Of a DNA stretch of 64,000 bases, positions 8,307-17,188 are shown one piece after another (positions within the stretch are counted from its first letter, which is position 1; each line of letters starts with the position of its first letter). The DNA is from UBA6522 sp965237785 (GTDB lineage: Bacteria; Pseudomonadota; Gammaproteobacteria; Steroidobacterales; Rariloculaceae). The translations under genes and the position numbers were made by a program. The stretch is taken from positions 2,728,001 through 2,792,000 of the forward strand of contig OZ250159.1 of assembly GCA_965237785.1 (NCBI GenBank), in the 5' to 3' direction. The notes beneath the pieces are model-generated. The model was not told where the DNA came from, did not search any database, and worked only from the letters and a program-made list of their open reading frames with translations.

Positions 8307-9212
8307 TTATCGAACAGTCGGCTCAGCACTATCATCCGATCCCGTTGTGCCTGGGAACAGCCCAGTAAATCGTGCAGACGCTGCCTCTCCGCCAAAGGCG
8401 TAAGAGAACGAGATGAATAGACCGGAATCACTCTTGCTGCCAAGTGTATCCAAAGCGTTTGCGTTCGTGGTAAATCCATCTTTCTTTAGATCTACTGGTA
8501 TCTCATCAACATCGGCGAATAGTGCCCCAAGACTCAAATACATTGCGTCTCCAAACTTCAAGGACGTGCCGACAAAATAATCTGTGGATTCATTAATACC
8601 AATTCCGAATGAAATTGGAGCCCAGACAATATTTTTTGTTAGATCTTTTCGTCCATCGTATAGATGCACCAGAAGTGCCAAGCCCCGTGCAAACGAATTC
8701 TCCACATCAGAATTTCGTCGAACAACGAAGATGTCATTACCTTCACTGGTTTTTCCTGGTTCAAGAAAGTACTTGCTACTGACTAAATCTGAAATATAGA
8801 AGGCGCCACTAAAGTCAATGGCCCAACCCAGCGTTTGCACGTTGACAGAAAATGTATAATCATCAAGCCTATTGTCGTCTTGGCAGCCGTTAGCATTTCG
8901 CTTTTGTATATCGAGCACATATCTAGTGAAATTTGATTGATGAGTAACTGATATTTCTACTGTAGTGCCTGTATCAGTTGAGCGGAAACTCCGTTTACCT
9001 TCTCCTTCAATTTTGCTTGGCATCCTAGAATTGTATGTAAAGCAGTACGGGTTGGTGTTGGTTATCTGAAAAGTTATTGTATCGTTATTGCTAACGAGAA
9101 GATTGACCGTAGATTGAGACTTGGTGGTGTGATCAAGTACCACGGGATGGTCCGCCGCGTGTAGTCTTGTGCTAGAAAAAAATACCACTAACGCCAAATA
9201 CAAAAATTTCAT
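8307..9212 (-). CDS. Secreted/outer-membrane-like hypothetical protein
   Basis: A 301-residue product with a clear signal peptide (MKFLYLALVVFFSSTRLHA, cut before ADHP). The start at 9212 has AAGAGGA upstream. The mature N-terminal half has short beta strands and cysteines (PYCFTYN, NGCQDD). The C-terminal half alternates polar and hydrophobic residues like a small beta-barrel or a periplasmic beta protein (GIGINESTDYFVGTSLKFG, LFISFSYAFGGE). Base composition is visibly more AT-rich than the surroundings, which points to recent transfer. No family is recognised. The metallopeptidase gene lies upstream on the same strand, and the two might be functionally linked. Confidence 0.7.
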   Translation of the reverse strand: MKFLYLALVVFFSSTRLHAADHPVVLDHTTKSQSTVNLLVSNNDTITFQITNTNPYCFTYNSRMPSKIEGEGKRSFRSTDTGTTVEISVTHQSNFTRYVLDIQKRNANGCQDDNRLDDYTFSVNVQTLGWAIDFSGAFYISDLVSSKYFLEPGKTSEGNDIFVVRRNSDVENSFARGLALLVHLYDGRKDLTKNIVWAPISFGIGINESTDYFVGTSLKFGDAMYLSLGALFADVDEIPVDLKKDGFTTNANALDTLGSKSDSGLFISFSYAFGGEAASARFTGLFPGTTGSDDSAEPTVR

Positions 9213-9575
9213 CTATTTTATCCTCTTGCGGTCAATTTCATTTCTAAGATGGTAATACAAATCCCATACCAAAAAAGATGCGAGAAATCGCCGGAATGGT
9301 GCATCTGCTATGCACATAGCCCTAACACCCCCGCTTGACACGTTTGGTGTTTCACGATATGCCTATGTGCGTTAGATTTCGGTTTCTCAAAATCGCTCTC
9401 ATCTGCTACGATCCGCAACGGACCATCCTAATGCTACCCGAGAAACGCGCGCTAGAACCGATCACATTCCGCAAAAAGGAATAATCGGAGGAATGCGGGC
9501 AACGAATTATTCAGGTATTTCGAACTCCAAGTCCACAACTGCGAAATCCAATAAAATTCGTAAAACGTTTCTATC
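9213..9575. other. AT-richer gap between the two minus-strand genes
   Basis: These 363 bases lie between the metallopeptidase stop and the start of the secreted-protein gene, both on the minus strand. The open frames are short and without ribosome-binding sites. The DNA probably carries the promoter of the 8307-9212 gene, but no box can be assigned with confidence. Confidence 0.45.
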
Positions 9576-11732
9576 TTATGTCAGTTCATTGATTCTGCGT
9601 TTGATGTTGTCAACCACCGGCTTGACGACATTGCGTGACTCGAACAGGAATAAAATGCTTCGCTGGGCTTCTCGCGCTGCCACTTTGTTTTGTAACTGGA
9701 TGGCGCAATCGGTATAGCAATCTACAAGTTGGTGGAATTCGATATGGCCCACGCTGTCAGCAGCGCTTGGGTCCTTAACCACTTTTTCAAGGGCTCGCTG
9801 AACCCCTTCTGGATCCGGGTCCAATAACTCTATGCGATTTTGCTCTTGCGTCAATATTTTGAAAGGCGTCGCAAATGGTGTATTTATGACTTTTGCTAAG
9901 TGATGCTGAATTGGGTGTTGCGGGCCAAGGCGTTCAGCGACCCAAGAAAGCCGCTCGTTAACTTCTTGTATTACTCGGCTACCTCCTACTTCCAAGACCC
10001 TCCCCACGCGGGCATGAAATAACTCCTTGAGCGTCGGCCAGTCTTCATAGCTAGCTGGTGGTTTAATCCAAAGCTGCATAACCGCCGCAGCAGTACCACC
10101 ATCTGAATTTATGTAACTCGCCTCAATCCTGTATGGGCCAGGTCGCTTGAAGGGGCAGCCTAACCGACCAATCGTGAGCCTTACAGGTTCGTACATTGCC
10201 CCGCCAGGTTCAAGCAGCGCGTCGGAAAGGCGCGCACGTGTGTGAATAACCGGAATAAATGGTCGCCGCTCACCTGTCGGATTTGTCACGGCGAATTCTA
10301 CAAATCCATCACTAGCCGCAAGATTTTGGCGAACGGCGACAGATTCATCGCTGATGTTTTTCAGTTTCAACTCCAAGATTACCGGTTCTCCCAGCTCCAA
10401 CATGGCTTTGCGGCCACGAATCGTAAGCTGCAGACGTTGATCTAAGCTGCCGCGCAAAACGCGGCCATGATTGACAAACCAGTCTTCCGCGCCCATTTGC
10501 ACAAGATCTTCAGGCGCATGACGGAGAAATAAATTTTCGTTGTCATCGAACCGAAATCGGAAGCGATCATAAAACCAGGTGGCGTTGAGGCCCGGCGAGG
10601 CACGATCCGGGTAATTCATCCACGACAACGCTTGGGATTTCGATTGCATTGGTGCCCAGTGCGGCGCTTGCCAAGGAATTCCACGTGTTTTTTGGAAAGA
10701 GTGGGCAAGATTGAAGGCATGGCCGCTTTCGTGGATCAAATTGAAAAACAGCTCTCGCTTCACCGCTTCCGTTTCCGGTGGATTGGCCTTGATATAGGCA
10801 CCGACAATGCTGTGAAAAAACGGCGACTTCGTAAACAGCGCGGTACCCTGCCGATCTACGCCACCAGGTTCATCGATGTCCCCATCGAACATTATGCCGC
10901 CAAGGTCGTCACTATCGGCCAACTCCGCAAGAAAGATCCACATCTTCCATTGGGGACGGCTAGCAAATGCACTCCAATGGTTGTCCATGGCATCGTGCAA
11001 CTCCATTTCATTCCAACGTTTGTTGGGACCCGCTTCAGCGGTGGCGACAACATTTCCTTGAGCAGAGCGATTCACAAGGATGCCCGATTTGGCAAATGTG
11101 GTCTCCAAGGTGAGTTCTTCTTCACGCAAGTCAAGCGGTCGATCAGGATGTGTGAGCGTGTTGAAGGGCTCTACATCGGCTGCACCGTCTTCATGATCAA
11201 TTTCGAATTCGATTTCTCGAAAAAACGCGGACTCTCTGTCTGCCGTGAAAGGGCCGAACGTGCGATCATTGGCCTTGAATCTAACCCGCGCCTGCGGTGC
11301 GGGCGCACAGAGCAACAGCTCTATTTCCAGACACTGAATGCTGTTACCAATACCAGGCCATCTAAGAGTCATATCCTCGACCAGCAAGTCCCTGCCCTCA
11401 CTTGATGCGCTATTTTTAGTAACGCGACCGATGAAGTGCTTCTTTGAATGATCGTCCACTATTACCGTACCGCTAACTACGGCGAGTGAGTCGCTTCCGT
11501 CGATATCAATGTGCAAAGTAAATCCGACTGAGTCCGAGCCACCCGTGGCGGCTTCCGACCTATAGACTGGCGTCTGCAGATCATAAAGCGGGTCGCTAAT
11601 AGCGGCTGCGGTTGGTTGTTCGAGAAACTCTCGAGCGCTCATGCCACGGCCACGACCTGCGCCTCCACCATAAGAATAGCGGCCGCTGAATTTTCCTAAT
11701 TCCCCGTGCGCGAGTACTCCATCGTCGGTCAT
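9576..11732 (-). CDS. Metzincin-like HExxH metallopeptidase, cytoplasmic-looking
   Basis: The frame opens at 11783, but ATG 11732 has a GGGGGGAAG ribosome-binding site at good spacing and is preferred, giving 718 residues. At about residue 334 lies HESGHAFNLAH, an extended HExxHxxxxxH zinc site of the metzincin type with Asn where Gly is usual. Downstream there are beta-rich segments (VILELKLKNISDES, YRIEASYINSDGG) resembling Ig-like domains and a helical C-terminus. There is no signal peptide, transmembrane segment or type I secretion repeat, although metzincins normally act outside the cell. It sits in transferred DNA between an outer-membrane-like gene and an IS66 remnant. Function and substrate are unknown. 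Confidence 0.7.
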   Translation of the reverse strand: MTDDGVLAHGELGKFSGRYSYGGGAGRGRGMSAREFLEQPTAAAISDPLYDLQTPVYRSEAATGGSDSVGFTLHIDIDGSDSLAVVSGTVIVDDHSKKHFIGRVTKNSASSEGRDLLVEDMTLRWPGIGNSIQCLEIELLLCAPAPQARVRFKANDRTFGPFTADRESAFFREIEFEIDHEDGAADVEPFNTLTHPDRPLDLREEELTLETTFAKSGILVNRSAQGNVVATAEAGPNKRWNEMELHDAMDNHWSAFASRPQWKMWIFLAELADSDDLGGIMFDGDIDEPGGVDRQGTALFTKSPFFHSIVGAYIKANPPETEAVKRELFFNLIHESGHAFNLAHSFQKTRGIPWQAPHWAPMQSKSQALSWMNYPDRASPGLNATWFYDRFRFRFDDNENLFLRHAPEDLVQMGAEDWFVNHGRVLRGSLDQRLQLTIRGRKAMLELGEPVILELKLKNISDESVAVRQNLAASDGFVEFAVTNPTGERRPFIPVIHTRARLSDALLEPGGAMYEPVRLTIGRLGCPFKRPGPYRIEASYINSDGGTAAAVMQLWIKPPASYEDWPTLKELFHARVGRVLEVGGSRVIQEVNERLSWVAERLGPQHPIQHHLAKVINTPFATPFKILTQEQNRIELLDPDPEGVQRALEKVVKDPSAADSVGHIEFHQLVDCYTDCAIQLQNKVAAREAQRSILFLFESRNVVKPVVDNIKRRINELT

Positions 11733-11835
11733 TGGATCTTCCCCCCGTTGCTCTAGTTCAATAGCTGCAAGAACAAGGTACATCCTTACGATTTCAGTGG
11801 CCAGTGCTAAGCGGTGTGGCTACGTCACGTTGATT

Positions 11836-12144
11836 TCAGTTTGATGCTGGCTTACGGGCCCATGGCATCAACTGGTCGATCTGCGAGGCCGGATGGCCTT
11901 CGGCGATGGCTGTCAGCGTGGCCTTGAGGTAGGCATGCGGATCGACGTCGTTAATTTTTTGTCGTTTCGATCAGCGAGGCGATGCGGGCCCAGGCTCTGG
12001 CGCCTTCGTGATGACCGGCGAACAGTGGGTTCTTTCGGTTCAGCACCAGCGGCCGGATGGAGCTCTCCACGGCATTGGAGTGCATCTCCACGCGTCCGTC
12101 GTCGAGGAACACTTACAACCCCTTCCAGTGGTTGGCGATATGGG
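11836..12144 (-). pseudogene. IS66-family transposase remnant, C-terminal 100 codons
   Basis: The minus strand encodes LAHIANHWKGL, a stop, VFLDDGRVEMHSNAVESSIR, PLVLNRKNPLFAGHHEGA, RIASLIETTKN, then after a frameshift HAYLKATLTAIAEGHPASQI and QLMPWARKPASN before the stop at 11836. This is the IS66 TnpC C-terminus with one nonsense codon and one frameshift. The remnant ends exactly at the left end of the nested IS1380 element, so that insertion cut it; I do not find the rest on the far side at 17009. Confidence 0.85.
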
Positions 12145-12241
12145 CTAGACATTATGGATTGACCTGCCCTGGCCTCAAGCAACGTGGGTTATGTTTGAGG
12201 TCAGAACCATAGACACAGAGCCACATTGAGGAGGGCAGGCC

Positions 12242-13372
12242 ATGAGAGAGTATAGCGCGTACGTTGGGTTGGACGTTCACAAGGACACGATTGCGGTGGC
12301 GGTGGCGTTGCCGGGTCGGATCGAGCCGGTGTATCGGGGAGAGATACTCAATCGTCGCAGTTCGCTGCGTCGGCTGATCGGTCGTTTGAGTGCGCACGGG
12401 GAGGTGGTGAGTTTTTGCTACGAGGCCGGTCCGTGCGGATACGGGGTGTATCGGGAGATTATGGAGAGCGGTCACGACTGCGCGGTGGTGGCGCCGAGTC
12501 TGATTCCGCGCAAGCCGGGCGATCGGGTGAAGACGGATCGGCGCGATGCGCTGATGCTGGCGCGGTTGCACCGTTCGGGGGATTTGACGCCGGTGTGGGT
12601 GCCGGGTCCGGAGCAGGAGGCGATGCGCGACCTGACCCGGGGGCGCGAGGACATGAAGGCGATGGAGTTGAAGGCACGCCAGCGACTGGGGGCGTTTTTG
12701 CTGCGTCACGGGCGGGTCTATCGGGCGGGCAAGAGCCGTTGGACGCAGGCGCATTTTCGGTGGCTGGAGGAACAGGCGTTCGAGCAGCCGGTGCAGCAGG
12801 TGGTGTTTCAGGAGTACGTGGATGCGGTCACCCAGGCGCAGGCTCGGGTGGCGGGGATGGAGGGGCAGATGCGCGAGGCGCTGGCGAGTTGGTCGTTGCG
12901 TGCCGTGGTCGAGGCACTGATGAGCCTGCGGGGGGTGCAGTTGATTACGGCGATGACGGTGCTGGCGGAGTTGGGGGATCTGAGCCGTTTTGACTCGCCG
13001 CGCCAGTTGATGAGTTTTCTCGGCCTGGTGCCGAGCGAGCACTCCTCGGGCGAGCGCCGGCGCCAGGGGGCGATCACCAAGACCGGCAACGGGCATGTGC
13101 GCCGGGTGCTGGTGGAGGCGGCGTGGCACTATCGGCACCCGGCTCGCAAGACCGCGCACCTGCGGCGCAAGGCCGCCGCCGCCCCACCGGCGGTTCAGGC
13201 GCTGGCCTGGGCGGCGCAAAAACGACTGTGCACCCGATACCGGCATCTGGATTACGCCGGCAAGGCCAAGTGCAAGGTCACCACGGCGGTGGCGCGCGAG
13301 CTGGTGGGGTTCATCTGGGCGATCGCCTGCGAGGTGCAGGGTCGCCCGCACGCCACTCGGGCGGTGATCTGA
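12242..13372 (+). CDS. IS110-family transposase (copy A)
   Basis: A 376-residue DEDD recombinase. The RuvC-like N-terminus starts with YVGLDVHKDTIAVAV, followed by FCYEAGPCGYGVYRE (Glu), the KTDRRDALMLARL motif with two Asp, and the C-terminal Transposase_20 region GVQLITAMTVLAELGDLSRF, FLGLVPSEHSSG and ITKTGNGHVRRVLVEAAWHY, which includes the catalytic-serine region. The gene starts at ATG 12242 after GGAGG. The open frames antisense to it are shadows. The product excises and inserts the element through a circular intermediate, and known relatives are guided by an element-encoded RNA. Its protein is identical to the product of copy B. Confidence 0.93.
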   Translation: MREYSAYVGLDVHKDTIAVAVALPGRIEPVYRGEILNRRSSLRRLIGRLSAHGEVVSFCYEAGPCGYGVYREIMESGHDCAVVAPSLIPRKPGDRVKTDRRDALMLARLHRSGDLTPVWVPGPEQEAMRDLTRGREDMKAMELKARQRLGAFLLRHGRVYRAGKSRWTQAHFRWLEEQAFEQPVQQVVFQEYVDAVTQAQARVAGMEGQMREALASWSLRAVVEALMSLRGVQLITAMTVLAELGDLSRFDSPRQLMSFLGLVPSEHSSGERRRQGAITKTGNGHVRRVLVEAAWHYRHPARKTAHLRRKAAAAPPAVQALAWAAQKRLCTRYRHLDYAGKAKCKVTTAVARELVGFIWAIACEVQGRPHATRAVI

Positions 13373-13758
13373 GCGTCGCGCGCCGCGACGCGCACGGACA
13401 GCATCGAGTATGAGGCATTCAGGACGCGGGCGGCCGGTGAGGAGAACCCTCGTTCGGGCTATGTGGCATCGGCTCGGCCGACCGACCCGCGCGACTAGAT
13501 TGAGGCAGCTCCGCGACGAAGTGAAGTCAGGTGGTAACCAACCCACGGATATCAGAGTGATCCACCGTCGCTCAAGCGCCGCCCGCGGCCTGAACCTCCC
13601 GTGCTCATGCACCGCGACCGATCCCACGCCAGCCTGTGCAAATGTGGACGAGTCCTTCGGACCGGCCCACGAAATACACAGGCTCAACAACCTACTTTTA
13701 GTTGGAGAGAAGACAAAGACGCATTCGGACACATAATCGCATCTTGAAAGGTCAATCC
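13373..13758 (+). ncRNA. Candidate bridge/seek RNA region of the IS110 element (copy A)
   Basis: IS1111-group elements encode their guide RNA in the non-coding end downstream of the transposase, and these 386 bases have that place and size. The mirror region in copy B is 15394-15779. Within it lies GGATATCAGAG (near 13550), sharing ATATCAG with the target DNA at the inner junction (ATATCAGCCCG), as a target-recognition loop might. The match is short and I cannot fold the RNA, so the assignment is positional. Confidence 0.35.
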
Positions 13759-15393
13759 ATATCAGCCCGCATATTGCATGAGTAGCTGATTTTTGCGCGA
13801 TGAAAGGGGTGTTTGCGGTTTCGGGTGGTTTCAGGCGGGTTCAGGGATCGGCGGAGGCGATGGAGGGGCTCAGTTGGTCGCCTGTGACAGGGTGAAGATG
13901 ACCATTTTGGCCCTTGGGCCGTGTTGCGGGCGCAGCTTGGCATCGCGGGTGCAGGGCCACGCCGTCGGGAATGAGATTGGATTTGGCTATGCGCCCGCCA
14001 ACCGGCGCGCCACCAGGAAGTACAGGTCCCGGTCCGGGCAGGTGCTGGCCAGCAGGAACCTGACGCGGCGGGTATTGATCAGGATCACCGCGCCGATCTT
14101 GAACAGCTTCAGCCGGATGGTACCGGCATAGGCGCGCGCCAGCGCGGTGCCTTTGAGCCCGATGCGCCGGATCGTCTCGATCAATGTGTAGGCCAGAGAC
14201 GCCAACAGCAGCCGGAACTGGTTTGGCCACCACGCGTGACAGGAGGTGCGGTCGGCGAACAGATCCAGTTGGTTTTCCTTGATCCGGTTTTCCATGTCCC
14301 CGCGCGCACAGTACAGCCGTTCGTACAGTGTCTGGGGATCGCCCGGCAGCGAGGTGACAATGTAGCGGGGGTTGGCGCCGCGGTGGCTGTGTTCGATCTT
14401 TGCAATCACGCGGCGGGGCCGGTCCCAGGTGCGTGCCCCGTACTTGAACTCGGCGAACCAGCGCACTTTCTCCCCGGTCTTCTCCACCTCGGCGGCGGCC
14501 TGAGCTTGAAGCTCGCCGCTCAGCTCGTTCAACCGCGCGTTCTTGGCCAATCCCACGATGTAATCCACCCCATGACGCTCGCACCAACGCAGCAGCTTCC
14601 ATCGGCAAAAACCACTGTCGCCCCGAAAGATGATCCGCACCCCCGGCCACGCCTGGCGCAGCCGCTTGACCAACAACGACAGGATCGCCCAACTGTGCTT
14701 GGCCGCATCGATGTTGGACCGGCGTAGGTAGCTGACCAAGAGCTGGTGGCCGCAAAACACGTACAGCGGCAAAAAACAGTACCGACGGTAAAATCCGTGG
14801 AAAAATCGTTTCTCCTGCCCCCCGTGCACCGCGTCGTCGGTCGCATCGAAGTCCAGGATCAGCTCCTTGGGCACCGTCCCGAACGAGGCGATGAAACGAT
14901 CCACCAGCACTTCGTGTATCCGCCACGCCGTGGCCCGATCGGCGCGGTTCTCGAACCGGCACAACGTCGAGGCGCTGGCCAGGGCCCGATCCCGCTCCAC
15001 CGCCGTCTGAAGACCCACCTCACCGCGCAGCGAATCGTGATCGTTCAAGTCCTCATACCCCAACGCCACCGCGTACACGCGTTGGCGCACCAACGAGTGC
15101 ACATCGTGGACACAGCTCTTGCGCCGACGCGGATCCGACAGCGCCTCAGCCACCGCCTGGGTCAGACCCAAGTACCGGTCGGCTTGGCGTAACAGCAGCG
15201 CCCCACCGTCGGAGGTGATCTGACCACCGTCAAAACGCGCCTCCACGACGCGCCGACAAACGCGTGGAAACTCAAACGAGTTCTGGTAACATTGTGTCAC
15301 GGCAAGGTCTCCTTCGATATCAGCCTAAGTAACTGAATTATATCGAACTATAGGAGCCTTGCCTCCTTATTGGTGAAATATTCGGGCTGATAT
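13759..15393 (-). mobile_element. IS1380-family element, inner body
   Basis: The central 1635 bp between the two IS110 copies. It begins with ATATCAGCCCGCATATTGCA and, on the complementary strand, ends with ATATCAGCCCGAATATTTCA: near-perfect terminal repeats. It holds one transposase gene. The first 11-12 bases of each terminal repeat lie outside, beyond the inserted IS110 copies. Confidence 0.85.
13987..15300 (-). CDS. IS1380-family transposase
   Basis: A 437-residue DDE transposase. Family landmarks are the N-terminal ITSDGGALLLRQADRYLGL, the first Asp motif ELILDFDATDDAVHG, the region VRIIFRGDSGFCRWKLLRWC with the second Asp, YIVGLAKNARL, and the C-terminal RGDMENRIKENQLDLFADRT containing the catalytic Glu. 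The length is as usual for the family. The gene starts at GTG 15300 with GGAGA upstream. It appears intact, but since both inverted repeats are interrupted the element is probably immobile unless the IS110 copies leave. Confidence 0.92.
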   Translation of the reverse strand: MTQCYQNSFEFPRVCRRVVEARFDGGQITSDGGALLLRQADRYLGLTQAVAEALSDPRRRKSCVHDVHSLVRQRVYAVALGYEDLNDHDSLRGEVGLQTAVERDRALASASTLCRFENRADRATAWRIHEVLVDRFIASFGTVPKELILDFDATDDAVHGGQEKRFFHGFYRRYCFLPLYVFCGHQLLVSYLRRSNIDAAKHSWAILSLLVKRLRQAWPGVRIIFRGDSGFCRWKLLRWCERHGVDYIVGLAKNARLNELSGELQAQAAAEVEKTGEKVRWFAEFKYGARTWDRPRRVIAKIEHSHRGANPRYIVTSLPGDPQTLYERLYCARGDMENRIKENQLDLFADRTSCHAWWPNQFRLLLASLAYTLIETIRRIGLKGTALARAYAGTIRLKLFKIGAVILINTRRVRFLLASTCPDRDLYFLVARRLAGA

Positions 15394-16996
15394 GGATTGA
15401 CCTTTCAAGATGCGATTATGTGTCCTAATGCGTCTTTGTCTTCTCTCCAACTAAAAGTAGGTTGTTGAGCCTGTGTATTTCGTGGGCCGGTCCGAAGGAC
15501 TCGTCCACATTTGCACAGGCTGGCGTGGGATCGGTCGCGGTGCATGAGCACGGGAGGTTCAGGCCGCGGGCGGCGCTTGAGCGACGGTGGATCACTCTGA
15601 TATCCGTGGGTTGGTTACCACCTGACTTCACTTCGTCGCGGAGCTGCCTCAATCTAGTCGCGCGGGTCGGTCGGCCGAGCCGATGCCACATAGCCCGAAC
15701 GAGGGTTCTCCTCACCGGCCGCCCGCGTCCTGAATGCCTCATACTCGATGCTGTCCGTGCGCGTCGCGGCGCGCGACGCTCAGATCACCGCCCGAGTGGC
15801 GTGCGGGCGACCCTGCACCTCGCAGGCGATCGCCCAGATGAACCCCACCAGCTCGCGCGCCACCGCCGTGGTGACCTTGCACTTGGCCTTGCCGGCGTAA
15901 TCCAGATGCCGGTATCGGGTGCACAGTCGTTTTTGCGCCGCCCAGGCCAGCGCCTGAACCGCCGGTGGGGCGGCGGCGGCCTTGCGCCGCAGGTGCGCGG
16001 TCTTGCGAGCCGGGTGCCGATAGTGCCACGCCGCCTCCACCAGCACCCGGCGCACATGCCCGTTGCCGGTCTTGGTGATCGCCCCCTGGCGCCGGCGCTC
16101 GCCCGAGGAGTGCTCGCTCGGCACCAGGCCGAGAAAACTCATCAACTGGCGCGGCGAGTCAAAACGGCTCAGATCCCCCAACTCCGCCAGCACCGTCATC
16201 GCCGTAATCAACTGCACCCCCCGCAGGCTCATCAGTGCCTCGACCACGGCACGCAACGACCAACTCGCCAGCGCCTCGCGCATCTGCCCCTCCATCCCCG
16301 CCACCCGAGCCTGCGCCTGGGTGACCGCATCCACGTACTCCTGAAACACCACCTGCTGCACCGGCTGCTCGAACGCCTGTTCCTCCAGCCACCGAAAATG
16401 CGCCTGCGTCCAACGGCTCTTGCCCGCCCGATAGACCCGCCCGTGACGCAGCAAAAACGCCCCCAGTCGCTGGCGTGCCTTCAACTCCATCGCCTTCATG
16501 TCCTCGCGCCCCCGGGTCAGGTCGCGCATCGCCTCCTGCTCCGGACCCGGCACCCACACCGGCGTCAAATCCCCCGAACGGTGCAACCGCGCCAGCATCA
16601 GCGCATCGCGCCGATCCGTCTTCACCCGATCGCCCGGCTTGCGCGGAATCAGACTCGGCGCCACCACCGCGCAGTCGTGACCGCTCTCCATAATCTCCCG
16701 ATACACCCCGTATCCGCACGGACCGGCCTCGTAGCAAAAACTCACCACCTCCCCGTGCGCACTCAAACGACCGATCAGCCGACGCAGCGAACTGCGACGA
16801 TTGAGTATCTCTCCCCGATACACCGGCTCGATCCGACCCGGCAACGCCACCGCCACCGCAATCGTGTCCTTGTGAACGTCCAACCCAACGTACGCGCTAT
16901 ACTCTCTCATGGCCTGCCCTCCTCAATGTGGCTCTGTGTCTATGGTTCTGACCTCAAACATAACCCACGTTGCTTGAGGCCAGGGCAGGTCAATCC
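15394..16996 (-). mobile_element. IS110/IS1111-type element, copy B (inverted)
   Basis: A 1603-bp copy of the element at 12156-13758 in opposite orientation, with the same end sequences and the same junction position inside the other IS1380 inverted repeat. The single difference I find is at 15426. It shortens a spurious frame and does not affect the transposase. Confidence 0.85.
15780..16910 (-). CDS. IS110-family transposase (copy B)
   Basis: A 376-residue DEDD recombinase, amino-acid identical to the product of 12242-13372, with the same GLDVHKD, KTDRRDALMLARL and TGNGHVRRVL motifs. Start ATG 16910 follows GGAGG. Identity to copy A shows that the two insertions are very recent or kept equal by gene conversion. 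Confidence 0.93.
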   Translation of the reverse strand: MREYSAYVGLDVHKDTIAVAVALPGRIEPVYRGEILNRRSSLRRLIGRLSAHGEVVSFCYEAGPCGYGVYREIMESGHDCAVVAPSLIPRKPGDRVKTDRRDALMLARLHRSGDLTPVWVPGPEQEAMRDLTRGREDMKAMELKARQRLGAFLLRHGRVYRAGKSRWTQAHFRWLEEQAFEQPVQQVVFQEYVDAVTQAQARVAGMEGQMREALASWSLRAVVEALMSLRGVQLITAMTVLAELGDLSRFDSPRQLMSFLGLVPSEHSSGERRRQGAITKTGNGHVRRVLVEAAWHYRHPARKTAHLRRKAAAAPPAVQALAWAAQKRLCTRYRHLDYAGKAKCKVTTAVARELVGFIWAIACEVQGRPHATRAVI

Positions 16997-17188
16997 ATAA
17001 TGTCTAGGCGTGCCCAAGCGGTAGCTATTAATCGCCGTTGGCATCGCGCTCGCGACCAATATCGTGCACGGAGTGTAGGTCCTGGTGGGGCATGACCGCA
17101 CCACGCAAGGGATTCTGGAATTCGGCATGACACCGGATACCGGGATCGAGATGCTCTGCCTATAGGAAACCAAGCAGATACTTTTCGA

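Larger units (their letters stand above)
12156..13758 (+). mobile_element. IS110/IS1111-type element, copy A
   Basis: A 1603-bp element bounded by the 9-bp inverted ends GGATTGACC and GGTCAATCC. It contains one transposase gene, an 86-bp 5' non-coding end and a long 386-bp 3' non-coding end, the arrangement of the IS1111 group. It is repeated in inverse orientation at 15394-16996; the only base difference I find is 13726 (C here, corresponding base A on the same strand of copy B). Confidence 0.85.
12144..17008. mobile_element. Nested transposon: IS1380 element with an IS110-type copy in each end
   Basis: The outer ends read CTAGACATTAT (left, from 12145) and, on the opposite strand, CCTAGACATTAT (right, ending 17008). 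This matches the CCTAGA start of IS1380-family inverted repeats such as ISEcp1. After an intervening 1603-bp IS110-type copy on each side, the repeat continues as ATATCAGCCCG (13759 rightward; complement up to 15393). Removing both copies leaves about 1.66 kb, the normal IS1380 length. No target-site duplication is seen at the outer ends (left flank ATATGG, right flank CGTGCC). Confidence 0.85.

Noticed and set aside
12152..13732. A 526-codon open frame antisense to the IS110 transposase (and its mirror in copy B)
   Set aside because: Arg/His/Pro-rich, no domain, and fully explained by GC-rich codon use of the real transposase on the other strand.
12144..17008. Classical composite transposon made of two inverted IS110 copies mobilising cargo
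   Set aside because: The segment between the copies is exactly an IS1380 element, and IS1380 repeat ends continue outside both copies, so the IS110 elements are insertions into it.
17009..17188. Protein-like plus-strand frame right of the nested transposon (AVGIALATNIVHGV, GILEFGMTPDTGIEML)
   Set aside because: Interrupted by stops, without start or ribosome-binding site, and matching no family I recognise; at most an unidentifiable remnant.
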